Shown piece by piece: positions 33,322 through 42,389 of a DNA stretch of 64,000 nt; position 1 is the first letter of the stretch, and each line of letters begins with the position of its first letter. The translations under genes and the position numbers were made by a program. Source of the stretch: Fimenecus sp045613065 (GTDB lineage Bacteria > Bacillota > Clostridia > Oscillospirales > Acutalibacteraceae); assembly GCA_045613065.1 (NCBI GenBank), contig JAZLAH010000005.1, positions 1 to 64,000 of the forward strand. Reading direction: 5' to 3'. The notes under the pieces are model-generated. The model was not told the DNA's origin, did no database searches, and saw only the letters and a program-made list of their open reading frames with translations.

Positions 33322-34671
33322 ATGGAAAAAAATAACGGACAACTTACAAAGCGTGTTTGGGCAGGAATCCTTCTCTTTATGTTTATGGGTTCACTTGCTT
33401 GGAACGTTGAAAATATGTATTTTAACACATTCTTGAGTGACTGTGTTTATAACGAAGGTGCATTTGGTGCAAGTCTTACACTTACTGATGCTATCAATAT
33501 TATGGTTACACTTTCAGCAATTACAGCTGTTGTAACTACATTTATTATGGGTACACTCAGTGAAAAGTTGAGAAACCGTAAAGCATTTATTTCATTCGGC
33601 TATATTGCATGGGGTATTGTAACGGCACTTTTTGGATTTATTACAAAAGAAAATGTTGCAAATATTTTCGGCATAACTGACCCTGGTCAGATTATTACTG
33701 TTACTGCTTGGATTGTTGTAATTATGGATATGATTATGACATTTATGGGCTCAACAAGTAACGACTCTGCATTTAATGCTTGGGTAACTGACGTTACAAC
33801 ACCTGAATCCCGACCAAAGGTTGAAACTGCATTTACATTTATGGGCTTTATCGCTATGGGCGTAATTATGGTTGTTGGCTCAATGGCACAGAGTGGTGCA
33901 ATTCCATACAGCGTATTCTTTGTTGGTATGGGTGCAGTTGTTGCTGTTGTTGGTGTTCTGGGTGTATTCCTTATTGATAATCCAAAGAAATTTGAGAATG
34001 CAGAAAAGAAAAATACAAGCTATTGGGCAGACCTTTTTTATGGCTTTAGACCAAGTGTCATTAAAGAAAATAGTGGACTTTATTTAGTTCTTTCAGCACT
34101 TTGTATCTTTAATATTGCATTCCAGGTGTTCTTCCCATATCTCTTTGTTTATCTTGGTGATGTTGTTTTACCGGCTAATGCAGATGTAAACTTCCTTTCA
34201 GTTGGAATTATTCTTCCAGCAGTTATTGCAGTAGTTTCAATTGTAGCAGGTATCGTAATTCTTATGAAGGTAGCAGAAAAGAGCAAGCCTGTTGCTTTCC
34301 TTACAAGTTCAGCACTTTTGGTTGCAGGTCTTTTTGTTCTTTCAACATCAACTAATATTCTTACAATTATCATTGGTATTGCTCCTGTGCTTATTGGTTA
34401 TCTTGTTCTTACAATTCAGCTTGGTGCATCAACACGAGACTACACTCCACAGGATAACGTTGGTCTTTTCCAGGGTATCAGAATGGTATTCTCAGTTCTT
34501 ATTCCAATGGTAGTTGGACCTACTCTTGGTAATATTGCAACAAAAAATACAACAGGTGCTGACGATGTGCTTCCAACAAAGGCAATCTTCCTTTATGCTG
34601 GTGTTGTTGCATTGTTTGTATTCATTCCTATGATTGCACTTCTTAGAAAAGAAAAGAAAAACGCAAAATAA
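33322..34671 (+). CDS. MFS sugar transporter, copy 1 (SLC45-like)
   Basis: A 449-aa protein with about 12 membrane segments. 'GTLSEKLRNRKAFISFGY' is the loop 2-3 MFS motif, 'TSNDSAFNAWVTDVT' a conserved helix 5 segment, and 'FQGIRMVFSVLIPMVVGP' helix 11. It lies 12 nt behind the GH13 gene and should import that enzyme's substrate. It is closely related to the next gene, with which it shares N-terminal 'GQL(T/S)KRVW' and many other blocks, so the pair arose by tandem duplication. Confidence 0.87.
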   Translation: MEKNNGQLTKRVWAGILLFMFMGSLAWNVENMYFNTFLSDCVYNEGAFGASLTLTDAINIMVTLSAITAVVTTFIMGTLSEKLRNRKAFISFGYIAWGIVTALFGFITKENVANIFGITDPGQIITVTAWIVVIMDMIMTFMGSTSNDSAFNAWVTDVTTPESRPKVETAFTFMGFIAMGVIMVVGSMAQSGAIPYSVFFVGMGAVVAVVGVLGVFLIDNPKKFENAEKKNTSYWADLFYGFRPSVIKENSGLYLVLSALCIFNIAFQVFFPYLFVYLGDVVLPANADVNFLSVGIILPAVIAVVSIVAGIVILMKVAEKSKPVAFLTSSALLVAGLFVLSTSTNILTIIIGIAPVLIGYLVLTIQLGASTRDYTPQDNVGLFQGIRMVFSVLIPMVVGPTLGNIATKNTTGADDVLPTKAIFLYAGVVALFVFIPMIALLRKEKKNAK

Positions 34672-34681
34672 TAAAACATCA

Positions 34682-34710
34682 AAAGCGCCTGAAAAATGGC
34701 GTTTTTTGAT
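34682..34710 (+). terminator. Weak terminator between the two MFS copies
   Basis: AGCGCC and GGCGTT can form a short stem with an 8-nt loop, followed by six T. It may only reduce read-through. Confidence 0.45.
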
Positions 34711-34738
34711 ATGTATAGCAAATTCAAGAGGTGAAATT

Positions 34739-36127
34739 ATGAGCAATAAAAAAGGACAACTTTCAAAGCGTGTCTGGACAGCAGTAATTCTTTTTATGTT
34801 TATCAGTTCAATTGCTGGTGGCGTTGAGTCGATGTATCTGAGTCTTTTCCTGGATAATACTGTTTTTAAGGATGGTGCAATGGGTGCATCAATCACATTG
34901 ACTGATACCGTTAACCTTATTGCTTCATTAGCAGCTGTGATATCAGGTATTACTACCTTTGTTATAGGTACGCTCAGTGAGAAAATGAAAAACAGAAAAC
35001 TATTTATCTCCGTTGGCTTTATCCTTTGGGGTATAGTTATGTTTATTTTCAGTGCTGTGAAAAGAGAAAATGTAGCAAATACTTTTGGATTCAGTGACAT
35101 TGCCGAAACTATTACTGCTACGGCTGTAATTGTTATTTCTTTTGCACTTGTTCTGGCGTTTTTACGTTCAACAACCTGTGACGCAGCTTTCAACTCGTGG
35201 ATTGTTGATATTTCAACTCCTGAAACATCACCAATAATCGAAACAGCATTTACAGTTATGGCTTTTGTTACAACAGGTGTTATTACCTTCTTGGTTTCAA
35301 ATGCTCAATCAGGAAAAATGGAATATAGTGCAATTTTTGTTCTTTTTGGCGTGATTGCAATAGTTTTAGGTGTTCTCGGTTTCTTCCTTATTGATAACCC
35401 AAAGCAGCTTGAAAATACAGAAAAAACAGAGAAAGAGACGAGTTATTTATCAGACCTTTTTTATGGATTCAAACCAAGTACAGTTAAGAAATACAGCAAT
35501 CTTTATTTAATGCTTTCCTCCGGTTGTATCTTCAACTGTGCATATCAGGTCTTTTATCCATATCTTTTCATTTACATCGGTTCGGTTGTAATCCCTGCAA
35601 ACAAAGGAGTTGATTTCCTTTCAGCAGAGGTGATTATCACTATGATAATTGCAATCATTGCCGTAGTTTCCGGTGTACTGCTTTTTATGAAGCTTTATCC
35701 GATAAGCAAGTCATTATCATTTATTCCAAGCGTTCTTTGTTTAATTTTAGGTCTTATAATTCTTTCGTCAACAAAGAGCATTGCAGGTATTATCGCAGGC
35801 CTAGGTCCAGGACTTCTTGGATATATCATTATTATGATTCAGTTTGGTGCAACTGTACGTGACAATATTCCTAAGGATAAGGTCGGACTTTTTCAGGGTA
35901 TCAGAATGATTTTCTTGCTTTTTGTACCAAAGATTATCGGTCCTACACTTGGTAATATCGCAGCAAAGAATTCAGAAGTAACATATATGCAAAATGGTGC
36001 TGTAAAGATTCTTCCAACAGAATCAATGTTCGTTTATGCGGCAATTATTGCGATACTTATCTTTATCCCAATGCTCGCATTCTTAAAGAAAGATAAAGAA
36101 AGAGCATTGAAAGAAAAGAATAACTAA
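34739..36127 (+). CDS. MFS sugar transporter, copy 2 (SLC45-like)
   Basis: A 462-aa protein with about 12 membrane segments, paralogous to 33322-34671 along its whole length ('GTLSEKMKNRKLFISVGF', 'FQGIRMIFLLFVPKIIGP'). The start at 34739 (MSNKKGQLSKRVW) has AGAGGTGA; the frame opens 35 codons upstream without a site. Divergence in the transmembrane helices suggests a changed or broadened substrate. It is the last gene of the GH13 operon and is followed by a terminator. Confidence 0.87.
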   Translation: MSNKKGQLSKRVWTAVILFMFISSIAGGVESMYLSLFLDNTVFKDGAMGASITLTDTVNLIASLAAVISGITTFVIGTLSEKMKNRKLFISVGFILWGIVMFIFSAVKRENVANTFGFSDIAETITATAVIVISFALVLAFLRSTTCDAAFNSWIVDISTPETSPIIETAFTVMAFVTTGVITFLVSNAQSGKMEYSAIFVLFGVIAIVLGVLGFFLIDNPKQLENTEKTEKETSYLSDLFYGFKPSTVKKYSNLYLMLSSGCIFNCAYQVFYPYLFIYIGSVVIPANKGVDFLSAEVIITMIIAIIAVVSGVLLFMKLYPISKSLSFIPSVLCLILGLIILSSTKSIAGIIAGLGPGLLGYIIIMIQFGATVRDNIPKDKVGLFQGIRMIFLLFVPKIIGPTLGNIAAKNSEVTYMQNGAVKILPTESMFVYAAIIAILIFIPMLAFLKKDKERALKEKNN

Positions 36128-36138
36128 AAACAAAAAAA

Positions 36139-36173
36139 TATCCACCTTGCAGAGTTGCAGGGTGGATTTCTTT
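36139..36173 (+). terminator. Terminator after the MFS pair
   Basis: TCCACCTTGCA pairs with TGCAGGGTGGA (one G-U) around a 4-nt loop, then TTTCTTT. It separates convergent genes. Confidence 0.75.
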
Positions 36174-36190
36174 ATGCTTATTTGATTTAA

Positions 36191-36910
36191 TTATAATTTT
36201 GATGCTGCATCTTTGTCCATAAAGATGTGAACATCAGGGTGAACCTGTAAAATTGATGCAGGACAAGATGGTGTGATGTCACCATTTACAAGTCCGTAAA
36301 TTGCATCAGCCTTGCTTTTACCTGTTGCAATAAGGATAATCTGTTTTGACTTCATAATTGAAACAGTACCCATTGTAAGTGCATAGTGTGGCATTGGGTT
36401 TTCGTCAAAATAGATTGAGTTAGCGTCGATAGTGCTCTGTGTAAGCTGAACTTTGAATGAACCCTTTGTGAATTTGTCAGCAGGCTCGTTAAAGCCGATA
36501 TGACCGTTCTGACCTATACCCAAAAGCTGAACATCAATTTTCTTTTCATCAATAAGAGCGTCATAACGAACACATTCTGCATCAGAATCTTCTGCATTAC
36601 CGTTAAGGAAGTTAACGTTGTCTTCATTTACATCAATATGGTTGAAAAGATTTTCGTGCATAAATGTGAAGTAGCTGTTTTTGTCCTCAACAGGGAGGTC
36701 ACAGTATTCATCAAGGTTAAAAGTAGTCATATCTTTAAAACTTACTTTACCTTCATTATAGCACTTGATTAAATACTTGTATGTAGGAACAGGAGATGCA
36801 CCTGTTGCAAAGCCCATAACAGAGTCAGGTTTATTGTTAACCTGTTCAATCATCATATTACCTACTGCAACTGCAATCTGTTCAGCATTGTCAAAAATAT
36901 GTAAATTCAT
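36191..36910 (-). CDS. nagB: Glucosamine-6-phosphate deaminase
   Basis: A 239-aa protein of usual length. 'GFATGASPVPTY' is the phosphate loop, 'FNLDEYCDL' holds the catalytic Asp, and 'LGIGQNGHIGFNEP' the catalytic His; 'HYALTMGTVSIM' follows. It converts glucosamine-6-phosphate to fructose-6-phosphate and ammonia, feeding amino sugars into glycolysis. No nagA lies next to it. AGAAGGTG precedes the start. A single gene. Confidence 0.96.
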   Translation of the reverse strand: MNLHIFDNAEQIAVAVGNMMIEQVNNKPDSVMGFATGASPVPTYKYLIKCYNEGKVSFKDMTTFNLDEYCDLPVEDKNSYFTFMHENLFNHIDVNEDNVNFLNGNAEDSDAECVRYDALIDEKKIDVQLLGIGQNGHIGFNEPADKFTKGSFKVQLTQSTIDANSIYFDENPMPHYALTMGTVSIMKSKQIILIATGKSKADAIYGLVNGDITPSCPASILQVHPDVHIFMDKDAASKL

Positions 36911-36973
36911 TCTCTACACCTTCTCTTAAAAAATCTTTGAGACTTTATTTTACCATATTATGAAAATATTGCA

Positions 36974-37001
36974 ATAAAAAAGGAGCAAAAACTTGCTCCT
37001 T
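36974..37001 (-). terminator. Terminator of the GH38-GPH-zinc-ribbon operon
   Basis: Minus strand: AAGGAGCAA / TTGCTCCTT with a 4-nt loop, followed by TTTTTAT. Confidence 0.85.
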
Positions 37002-37008
37002 AATTTAT

Positions 37009-37614
37009 TTATTTGTTGAGTTTTTTATCAACAGCAATATGCATAACAAACTCAAGGATATAAACAGCAACTACAATAACCGAACCATATGAAATACTTG
37101 CTTTAAAATTTGCTGATAAAATAATACAAGCAACCAGTATAACCATATTGAGGGTGCTGAAAATTATATTTCTTTTAAGTGTTTTTTCACCAACTGAAAA
37201 AAGTGATGAGATAATCACCATAAGAGAAAAAAGAATAATACAAACCATTGTGATGAATGGGAATAAATATGACTTATCAGAAAAGTCAAAGTTACTATTT
37301 ATAATACCCATAATTACGCTTATGAGTGTAATGTTTTCACCATCATTTGCTCTGAATACCGGTAAGCACATCCACAAAAGAGGAGAGAACATCAATATAA
37401 AACGAGTTATCTGCAATGGTCCACCAAAGGCAGAGGTTTTAATGTTATTCAACACCTTATCAACTGCTTCCTGCTCTTTCATAGCCTGAATATGGTCGGC
37501 GTCAAGTCGCTTATCAAGGTCGTAGTAAACGAGATTGGTGTTGCACTTTGGACAATTTTGCTTCATATAAAGTGGTGAGAGTTTTTCATTGCATTTAGGA
37601 CATCTATTACTCAT
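37009..37614 (-). CDS. Zinc-ribbon membrane protein (paralogue of 20398-21171)
   Basis: A 201-aa protein. An N-terminal zinc ribbon (CPKCN ... CPKCN, about 5-24) is followed by a charged linker and four membrane segments. Its start overlaps the GPH symporter stop by 8 nt (AGGAGGTGG site inside that gene), so the two are translationally coupled and probably work together. It is shorter than the copy at 20398 but has the same ribbon and helix layout. The role is unknown; the coupling suggests an accessory subunit of the transporter. Confidence 0.8.
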   Translation of the reverse strand: MSNRCPKCNEKLSPLYMKQNCPKCNTNLVYYDLDKRLDADHIQAMKEQEAVDKVLNNIKTSAFGGPLQITRFILMFSPLLWMCLPVFRANDGENITLISVIMGIINSNFDFSDKSYLFPFITMVCIILFSLMVIISSLFSVGEKTLKRNIIFSTLNMVILVACIILSANFKASISYGSVIVVAVYILEFVMHIAVDKKLNK

Positions 37615-39070
37615 TTTCGCCACCTCCTGAAACCTGTGCTGAAAGTTTTGTTCTGCGTTCAGCCATTTCTTCACGAACTTGTTTTAACTTGTCACCTGTA
37701 AGGTCGTACCATATATATGGAATAAGTGGAAGAAGACCTAAAATAGCAGGAGCTAATGTGAACATGCCCCAGATAAGTGTATCTGTGTATTCGTAAGCCT
37801 TAACAGTTACTGTTTCAGTTCCCATTGTTACAAATGAAAGACCGATTATAGGAAGAAGCGCATTACCGATTGAGCCTGAAATTGAGCCAGTAAGCTTACC
37901 AACGAAGGTAAGTACAGAGAATGAAACGCCTTCGTTTCTTTCACCTGTTTTCCATTCCATATAGTCGATTGTGTCACCAATCATTTCAGTAGGAATAACC
38001 ATATTGATTGTGTTAAAGAAACTGAAAAGAAGATTCTGTACCATCAAAAGTGGCACAACAACCCAGAGGTTTGTAAAGGCTTTTATGCCAACGAGGAATA
38101 CGAGAGCACCCATAATAAGTCTTGTAAAACCGTTAAGGAAGATAATCTGACGATTATCAAATTTCTCCTTGATTTTAGGGATAAGAAGATATGTAACAAA
38201 ACCTAAAATCGTACCAGGTAAATATACAATCAATGTAAGTGAGTTCATCTGAACAACTTCAGAGTAGTAATATGTCTGGAAGAAGTTACCGATACCACTG
38301 ATTGCACCAAGAACATTACCTATAACGATTAAGAGCAAAGGCTTGTTTTTAACAAGTGCCTTAAATCCGTCAAGTACACTTGGTTCTTTAACTGTCTGAA
38401 CAACTCTTTCCTTTGTGCAGATGCCTGATAATGAGAAGAGAGCCATACCGAATGTACCTGAAATTATTGCCATAAGCAAGAATACTTGTGACAATGAAAG
38501 TGGAATTGAACCGTTATTACTTAAGTCCATAAGAACAACGAGGATTGTTGTTGAAAGACCACCAATAAGACCTGAAACAAAACGAGCAGAAGAAATAACT
38601 CTTGTTCTGTCACTTGGTGACGGACTGATTGCAGCACTCATTCCCCAGAAAGGCACATCACCCAATGTGTAGAAAAGTTCCCATATGAAATAGGTGATGA
38701 ACATATAAATGATTTTTGCAACAGATTCTGCTTTGTCACCTAAAATCTGTGGTCCTGCAAAAAGCATTATTGTTGCAAGTCCTAATGGAATCGGGACGAT
38801 TAAAAGATATGGACGGAGTTTTCCGTAACGAGTTCTTGTTCTGTCGATAATTGACCCCATAAGTGGGTCGTTGATTGTGTCCCAAAGACCTAAAAATAGC
38901 ATCATTGCTGCAACTGCTTCAGGAGGAACACCGAAAACTTTTGTAAAGAAAAGTGAAAGGTAACTACCTGCGATAATGTTATATCCGAAGCATTGTCCGG
39001 CATTTGCAATACCATAGGCAACAGTTTCCTTGACACCTACATAACGGATATCGCCTTTGTTGTCAGCCAT
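37607..39070 (-). CDS. GPH-family symporter, mannoside import candidate
   Basis: A 487-aa protein with about 12 segments. 'LWDTINDPLMGSIIDRTRTRYGKLRPYLL' is the GPH first-half signature, and 'DYMEWKTGERNEGVSFS' the second-half one. The gene is 3 nt downstream of the GH38 alpha-mannosidase, so its substrate is probably a mannoside or mannose-containing oligosaccharide. It is also coupled to the zinc-ribbon protein that follows. Confidence 0.88.
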   Translation of the reverse strand: MADNKGDIRYVGVKETVAYGIANAGQCFGYNIIAGSYLSLFFTKVFGVPPEAVAAMMLFLGLWDTINDPLMGSIIDRTRTRYGKLRPYLLIVPIPLGLATIMLFAGPQILGDKAESVAKIIYMFITYFIWELFYTLGDVPFWGMSAAISPSPSDRTRVISSARFVSGLIGGLSTTILVVLMDLSNNGSIPLSLSQVFLLMAIISGTFGMALFSLSGICTKERVVQTVKEPSVLDGFKALVKNKPLLLIVIGNVLGAISGIGNFFQTYYYSEVVQMNSLTLIVYLPGTILGFVTYLLIPKIKEKFDNRQIIFLNGFTRLIMGALVFLVGIKAFTNLWVVVPLLMVQNLLFSFFNTINMVIPTEMIGDTIDYMEWKTGERNEGVSFSVLTFVGKLTGSISGSIGNALLPIIGLSFVTMGTETVTVKAYEYTDTLIWGMFTLAPAILGLLPLIPYIWYDLTGDKLKQVREEMAERRTKLSAQVSGGGENE

Positions 39071-39073
39071 AGT

Positions 39074-42000
39074 TTATTTTCTCCTTCCCTTATTTCTGTG
39101 CTTTATAGCACCGCCTTTATCATTGAGAAGATATGAGTTTTTGCAGTTAAAATAAGTAAGTTTTTCTTTAAGATTTTCTTTGTAATCAAATACACGACCT
39201 TCAATTTTGTCGTAAAGGTCACAAGAAAGTTCACATAACTGTTCATCTGTATCAGCAACAGCAGAAAGAACGATAATATCCTTATCAACAGGGAAATTAA
39301 TTGTATCACTGTTTGCTGTATCAACCTCTACATGCCAGAAGAACAACTGTGCACACTGAGCATCACCATTTTCAGTGTGTGAATGTGTAAATTCGTAACC
39401 TAATTTACCTTGCTTTGTGAAAGCTACTTCTTTGAAATCATATAAATCCCAACCAGCATAATACTCTGTAATATCGTTGATTTTATATGCATAGTCGTTG
39501 ATTTTAGCGTATTTGTCACCATTGAGAGATGCTATGAGAAGATGTACTTTCTTTGTGCCTGTTGGTAAAAGAAGACTCTGACCACCACAAAGCATAGCCT
39601 TTTCAGGAATTGAGAAGTTAATACCACCTGAAGAAATAATATCAGGAGTAATTTCCTTTGGAATTGATTTGTTGATAACAGGGAGTACGCCTGTTGGCTT
39701 TGCATTTGTTGAGAATGGGTCGATATTTCCGAGAAGTGGAATATTAACCTGAGCATTGCTTTCAACTTCAGTCTTTTTAACCTTGATTGCAAATGACTTG
39801 ATTTCATATGGCTTTAAGTCAAATACAAGTTTTCCGTCAGTAAGGGACACATCTGAAATGTGTTCTTCTGATGCATAGATTTCTCTTGCAGAAAGGATGT
39901 CGCAATTAAATGAAAGAGTAACATTTTTCTGTGCTTTCTTTTCACTTTCACCAATACGGACAATGATTTCATCGCTGTTTTCAGCCTTTTTCATTGCACG
40001 GAGTATTGCATTTCCTGAAAGTGAACCAAATGAATATTCGCTGTATTCACCCTCATGCTTTGAAACCATAAATGACGCCATAGGCATTACAAAGTTTCGT
40101 GCCTCAGTTTGTGTATCATGAGCCACAACACCGTCGTGTGAATAAATAGCATATGAATATCGGTTAAGACCTAATTCCATCATTGACTGCATACTGTCAA
40201 CCTTATAATTCTTATAAGGTGTATGCATAAGTGTAAGACGAAGAGTGTGGTTGTCAAATTTATCCCAACCATATTTACATTCACTGATTACTGAAACACC
40301 GAACTGTTCTTCTTTATCTGTAATGTCAGCCCATTTCTGTGCAGGAACTTCAAAGAGTTTGTCATTCATATTGCCACGCTTGATTGCACCAAGACCTAAA
40401 TCGTATGTTGCAACGGGACATTCAGCAGTAAATGAGAACACTTCCTTTGCAAGGTGTCGTTTGCTACGCCATTCAGCTTCTGTGTATACTTCAACAACTT
40501 TACCACCACGACTGAGTGCAACAATGGAAGTAAATGTACTGTCACCAAATGTCTTTACGATTTCTAGTGCAACTCTGCAAGGACCGTTTTCGATAACCTT
40601 AATTGTCTTGATTTTTGTTGTGTTTTGTGGTTCACGATTAAGCTCGTCGAAATTCAATTCCCAAGCAGGCCAATCCTTACTTCCGTTATAATCGAAAATA
40701 CCTGTTGTAATAGGCTTCTGGAGAATTTCTTTCTTTAATTCCTTATCAAAAATTGAAGAAATGTCACCATTACTGTTGAGTTCTACTCTGTATTTTTCAT
40801 TTTCAAGCATCGTAATTGATGCGAAAAGTTTTGATTTAACCTGACATTTTCTGTTTCTTATATCAAATGCTTTGTAACCCATAGCAGGAACTGTAACATT
40901 TATAAGAATTGTTGCAATGCCATTTTTTACACATGCAATTTGTGCTGCGTATTCTTTTCCGTCAGCATCTAGAACGGTTACATTTTTGCCACAAAGTTTT
41001 GCAGGAATATTGACTGTTACAACGCTTGTACGTTCATATTCCATTGGATTGTTTACAACAACTGCAACACCTTTTACGAATGAGGTGTCGATTTTTTCAG
41101 CAATCTTTTTTACAGCACCCTCATATTCATTTGTGAACTGATTAAGTGACATTGCATAGTCGTTCCAGCTTCTTCTGTATGCACGCTGAACTGATGTTCC
41201 TGGTAAATCGTCGTGAAACTGATGGGCAATAACTCGCTTCCATGCTTTTGTGAGTGGTTCTTGAGGATAATTATAGCCATTTGTCACCATAGCAGTAACA
41301 CAAGCACGTTCTGCCATATCTGCAATTTCTTCATTTCGTCTGTTCCAGCGTTTACCGATTGCACGTGATGTGTAACCGCCGACAGCGTGGTTTGTCATAA
41401 CAAGCTCATTGTTCCAAACTGGTAATTTCTGCTTTGCTGCTTCAGGTAAAGCATCAATATCGTGGAAAATCTGGTCAGCATGAGCAGATAAAACTTCAAT
41501 ATCACTTGTATTATTCTTTGCAATTTCATCACATACAGTTTTAACTGATGGCTCTTTTGGTGCTCCACCACGGTCACCAACACCGTGGAAAATTGCTGTC
41601 ATAGGTAAATCGTACTGTTCATTTGCCTTTAATTTTTCTTTTACGAATTTCTTGTCACGGACTTTTAATAAGACACTTGTGTATGAACCTGGATTTGTAT
41701 TGCCATAAACATAATTTCCGTCAACACCATACCATTTACCAAGGTCAAACGGTATTCCGTATGCAGAACCCCAAGTAAGCTTTTGTGTTGTAAAGCCTTT
41801 AAGGTTTGCGTGGTGCATAATTGATGGCAAAGCATAGCCGAAACCGAAACAGTCAGGAAGGAAAATATCGCAACTGCGTTTCCCAAAATTCTTGTCAAAA
41901 TATTCGTTACCCAAAAGGATGTTTCTGAAAAGTGCTTCAGGTGATGGTACATTCACATCACCGTTTTCAAATGCACTACCACAAACATTCCATTTACCTT

Positions 42001-42229
42001 GAGCAATATATGATTTCATCTTTTCCCACATTTCAGGATAGTATTCTTTCATAAGCTCATAACGATATGAACCCTCAAAGTTGAATTTGTAATCAGGATA
42101 CTTCTCAAAATGCTGGAAATTTTCCGTAAGAGTATTGTATATGTATTTTTGGACTGTTGTTTCAAAATCCCAACTCCATATAGTGTCAAGATGGGCATTT
42201 GAAATAGTATAAACCTTCTTTTTCGCCAT
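39074..42229 (-). CDS. GH38 alpha-mannosidase
   Basis: A 1051-aa cytosolic enzyme. The zinc site begins with NAHLD (His13, Asp15), and the nucleophile is Asp126 in 'IFLPDCFGFG'; 'VIAHQFHDDLPGTSV' carries a further zinc His. The middle and C-terminal parts hold the usual alpha-mannosidase beta domains. It removes alpha-linked mannose from imported oligosaccharides. The start at 42229 (MAKKKVYTIS) follows TGGGGGA and gives the normal GH38 N-terminus. It is the first gene of an operon with a GPH symporter and a zinc-ribbon protein. Confidence 0.93.
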   Translation of the reverse strand: MAKKKVYTISNAHLDTIWSWDFETTVQKYIYNTLTENFQHFEKYPDYKFNFEGSYRYELMKEYYPEMWEKMKSYIAQGKWNVCGSAFENGDVNVPSPEALFRNILLGNEYFDKNFGKRSCDIFLPDCFGFGYALPSIMHHANLKGFTTQKLTWGSAYGIPFDLGKWYGVDGNYVYGNTNPGSYTSVLLKVRDKKFVKEKLKANEQYDLPMTAIFHGVGDRGGAPKEPSVKTVCDEIAKNNTSDIEVLSAHADQIFHDIDALPEAAKQKLPVWNNELVMTNHAVGGYTSRAIGKRWNRRNEEIADMAERACVTAMVTNGYNYPQEPLTKAWKRVIAHQFHDDLPGTSVQRAYRRSWNDYAMSLNQFTNEYEGAVKKIAEKIDTSFVKGVAVVVNNPMEYERTSVVTVNIPAKLCGKNVTVLDADGKEYAAQIACVKNGIATILINVTVPAMGYKAFDIRNRKCQVKSKLFASITMLENEKYRVELNSNGDISSIFDKELKKEILQKPITTGIFDYNGSKDWPAWELNFDELNREPQNTTKIKTIKVIENGPCRVALEIVKTFGDSTFTSIVALSRGGKVVEVYTEAEWRSKRHLAKEVFSFTAECPVATYDLGLGAIKRGNMNDKLFEVPAQKWADITDKEEQFGVSVISECKYGWDKFDNHTLRLTLMHTPYKNYKVDSMQSMMELGLNRYSYAIYSHDGVVAHDTQTEARNFVMPMASFMVSKHEGEYSEYSFGSLSGNAILRAMKKAENSDEIIVRIGESEKKAQKNVTLSFNCDILSAREIYASEEHISDVSLTDGKLVFDLKPYEIKSFAIKVKKTEVESNAQVNIPLLGNIDPFSTNAKPTGVLPVINKSIPKEITPDIISSGGINFSIPEKAMLCGGQSLLLPTGTKKVHLLIASLNGDKYAKINDYAYKINDITEYYAGWDLYDFKEVAFTKQGKLGYEFTHSHTENGDAQCAQLFFWHVEVDTANSDTINFPVDKDIIVLSAVADTDEQLCELSCDLYDKIEGRVFDYKENLKEKLTYFNCKNSYLLNDKGGAIKHRNKGRRK

Positions 42230-42260
42230 AAAAAATCCCCCAATAACCAAGTATAGTTTG

Positions 42261-42289
42261 ATTATATAGATTGTGACGAAAAAAATCAA
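42261..42289 (-). promoter_or_regulatory. Promoter of the alpha-mannosidase operon
   Basis: Minus strand: TTGATT, 17-nt spacer, TATAAT. The -35 region shares a 14-nt identical stretch (TTTAGTTGATTTTT) with the promoter at 6021-6050. Confidence 0.7.
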
Positions 42290-42389
42290 CTAAACACTTA
42301 AAAAAATCTCTAAAAATACTCGACATATTAAATAATTATTGGTAAAATATATAATAGTATAGTTTTGAGTTAAAGAAGGTGACGGAAAA

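Noticed and set aside
34492..35193. 233-codon frame on the minus strand across the MFS pair
   Set aside because: It runs antisense through two clear transporter genes with no site or domain.
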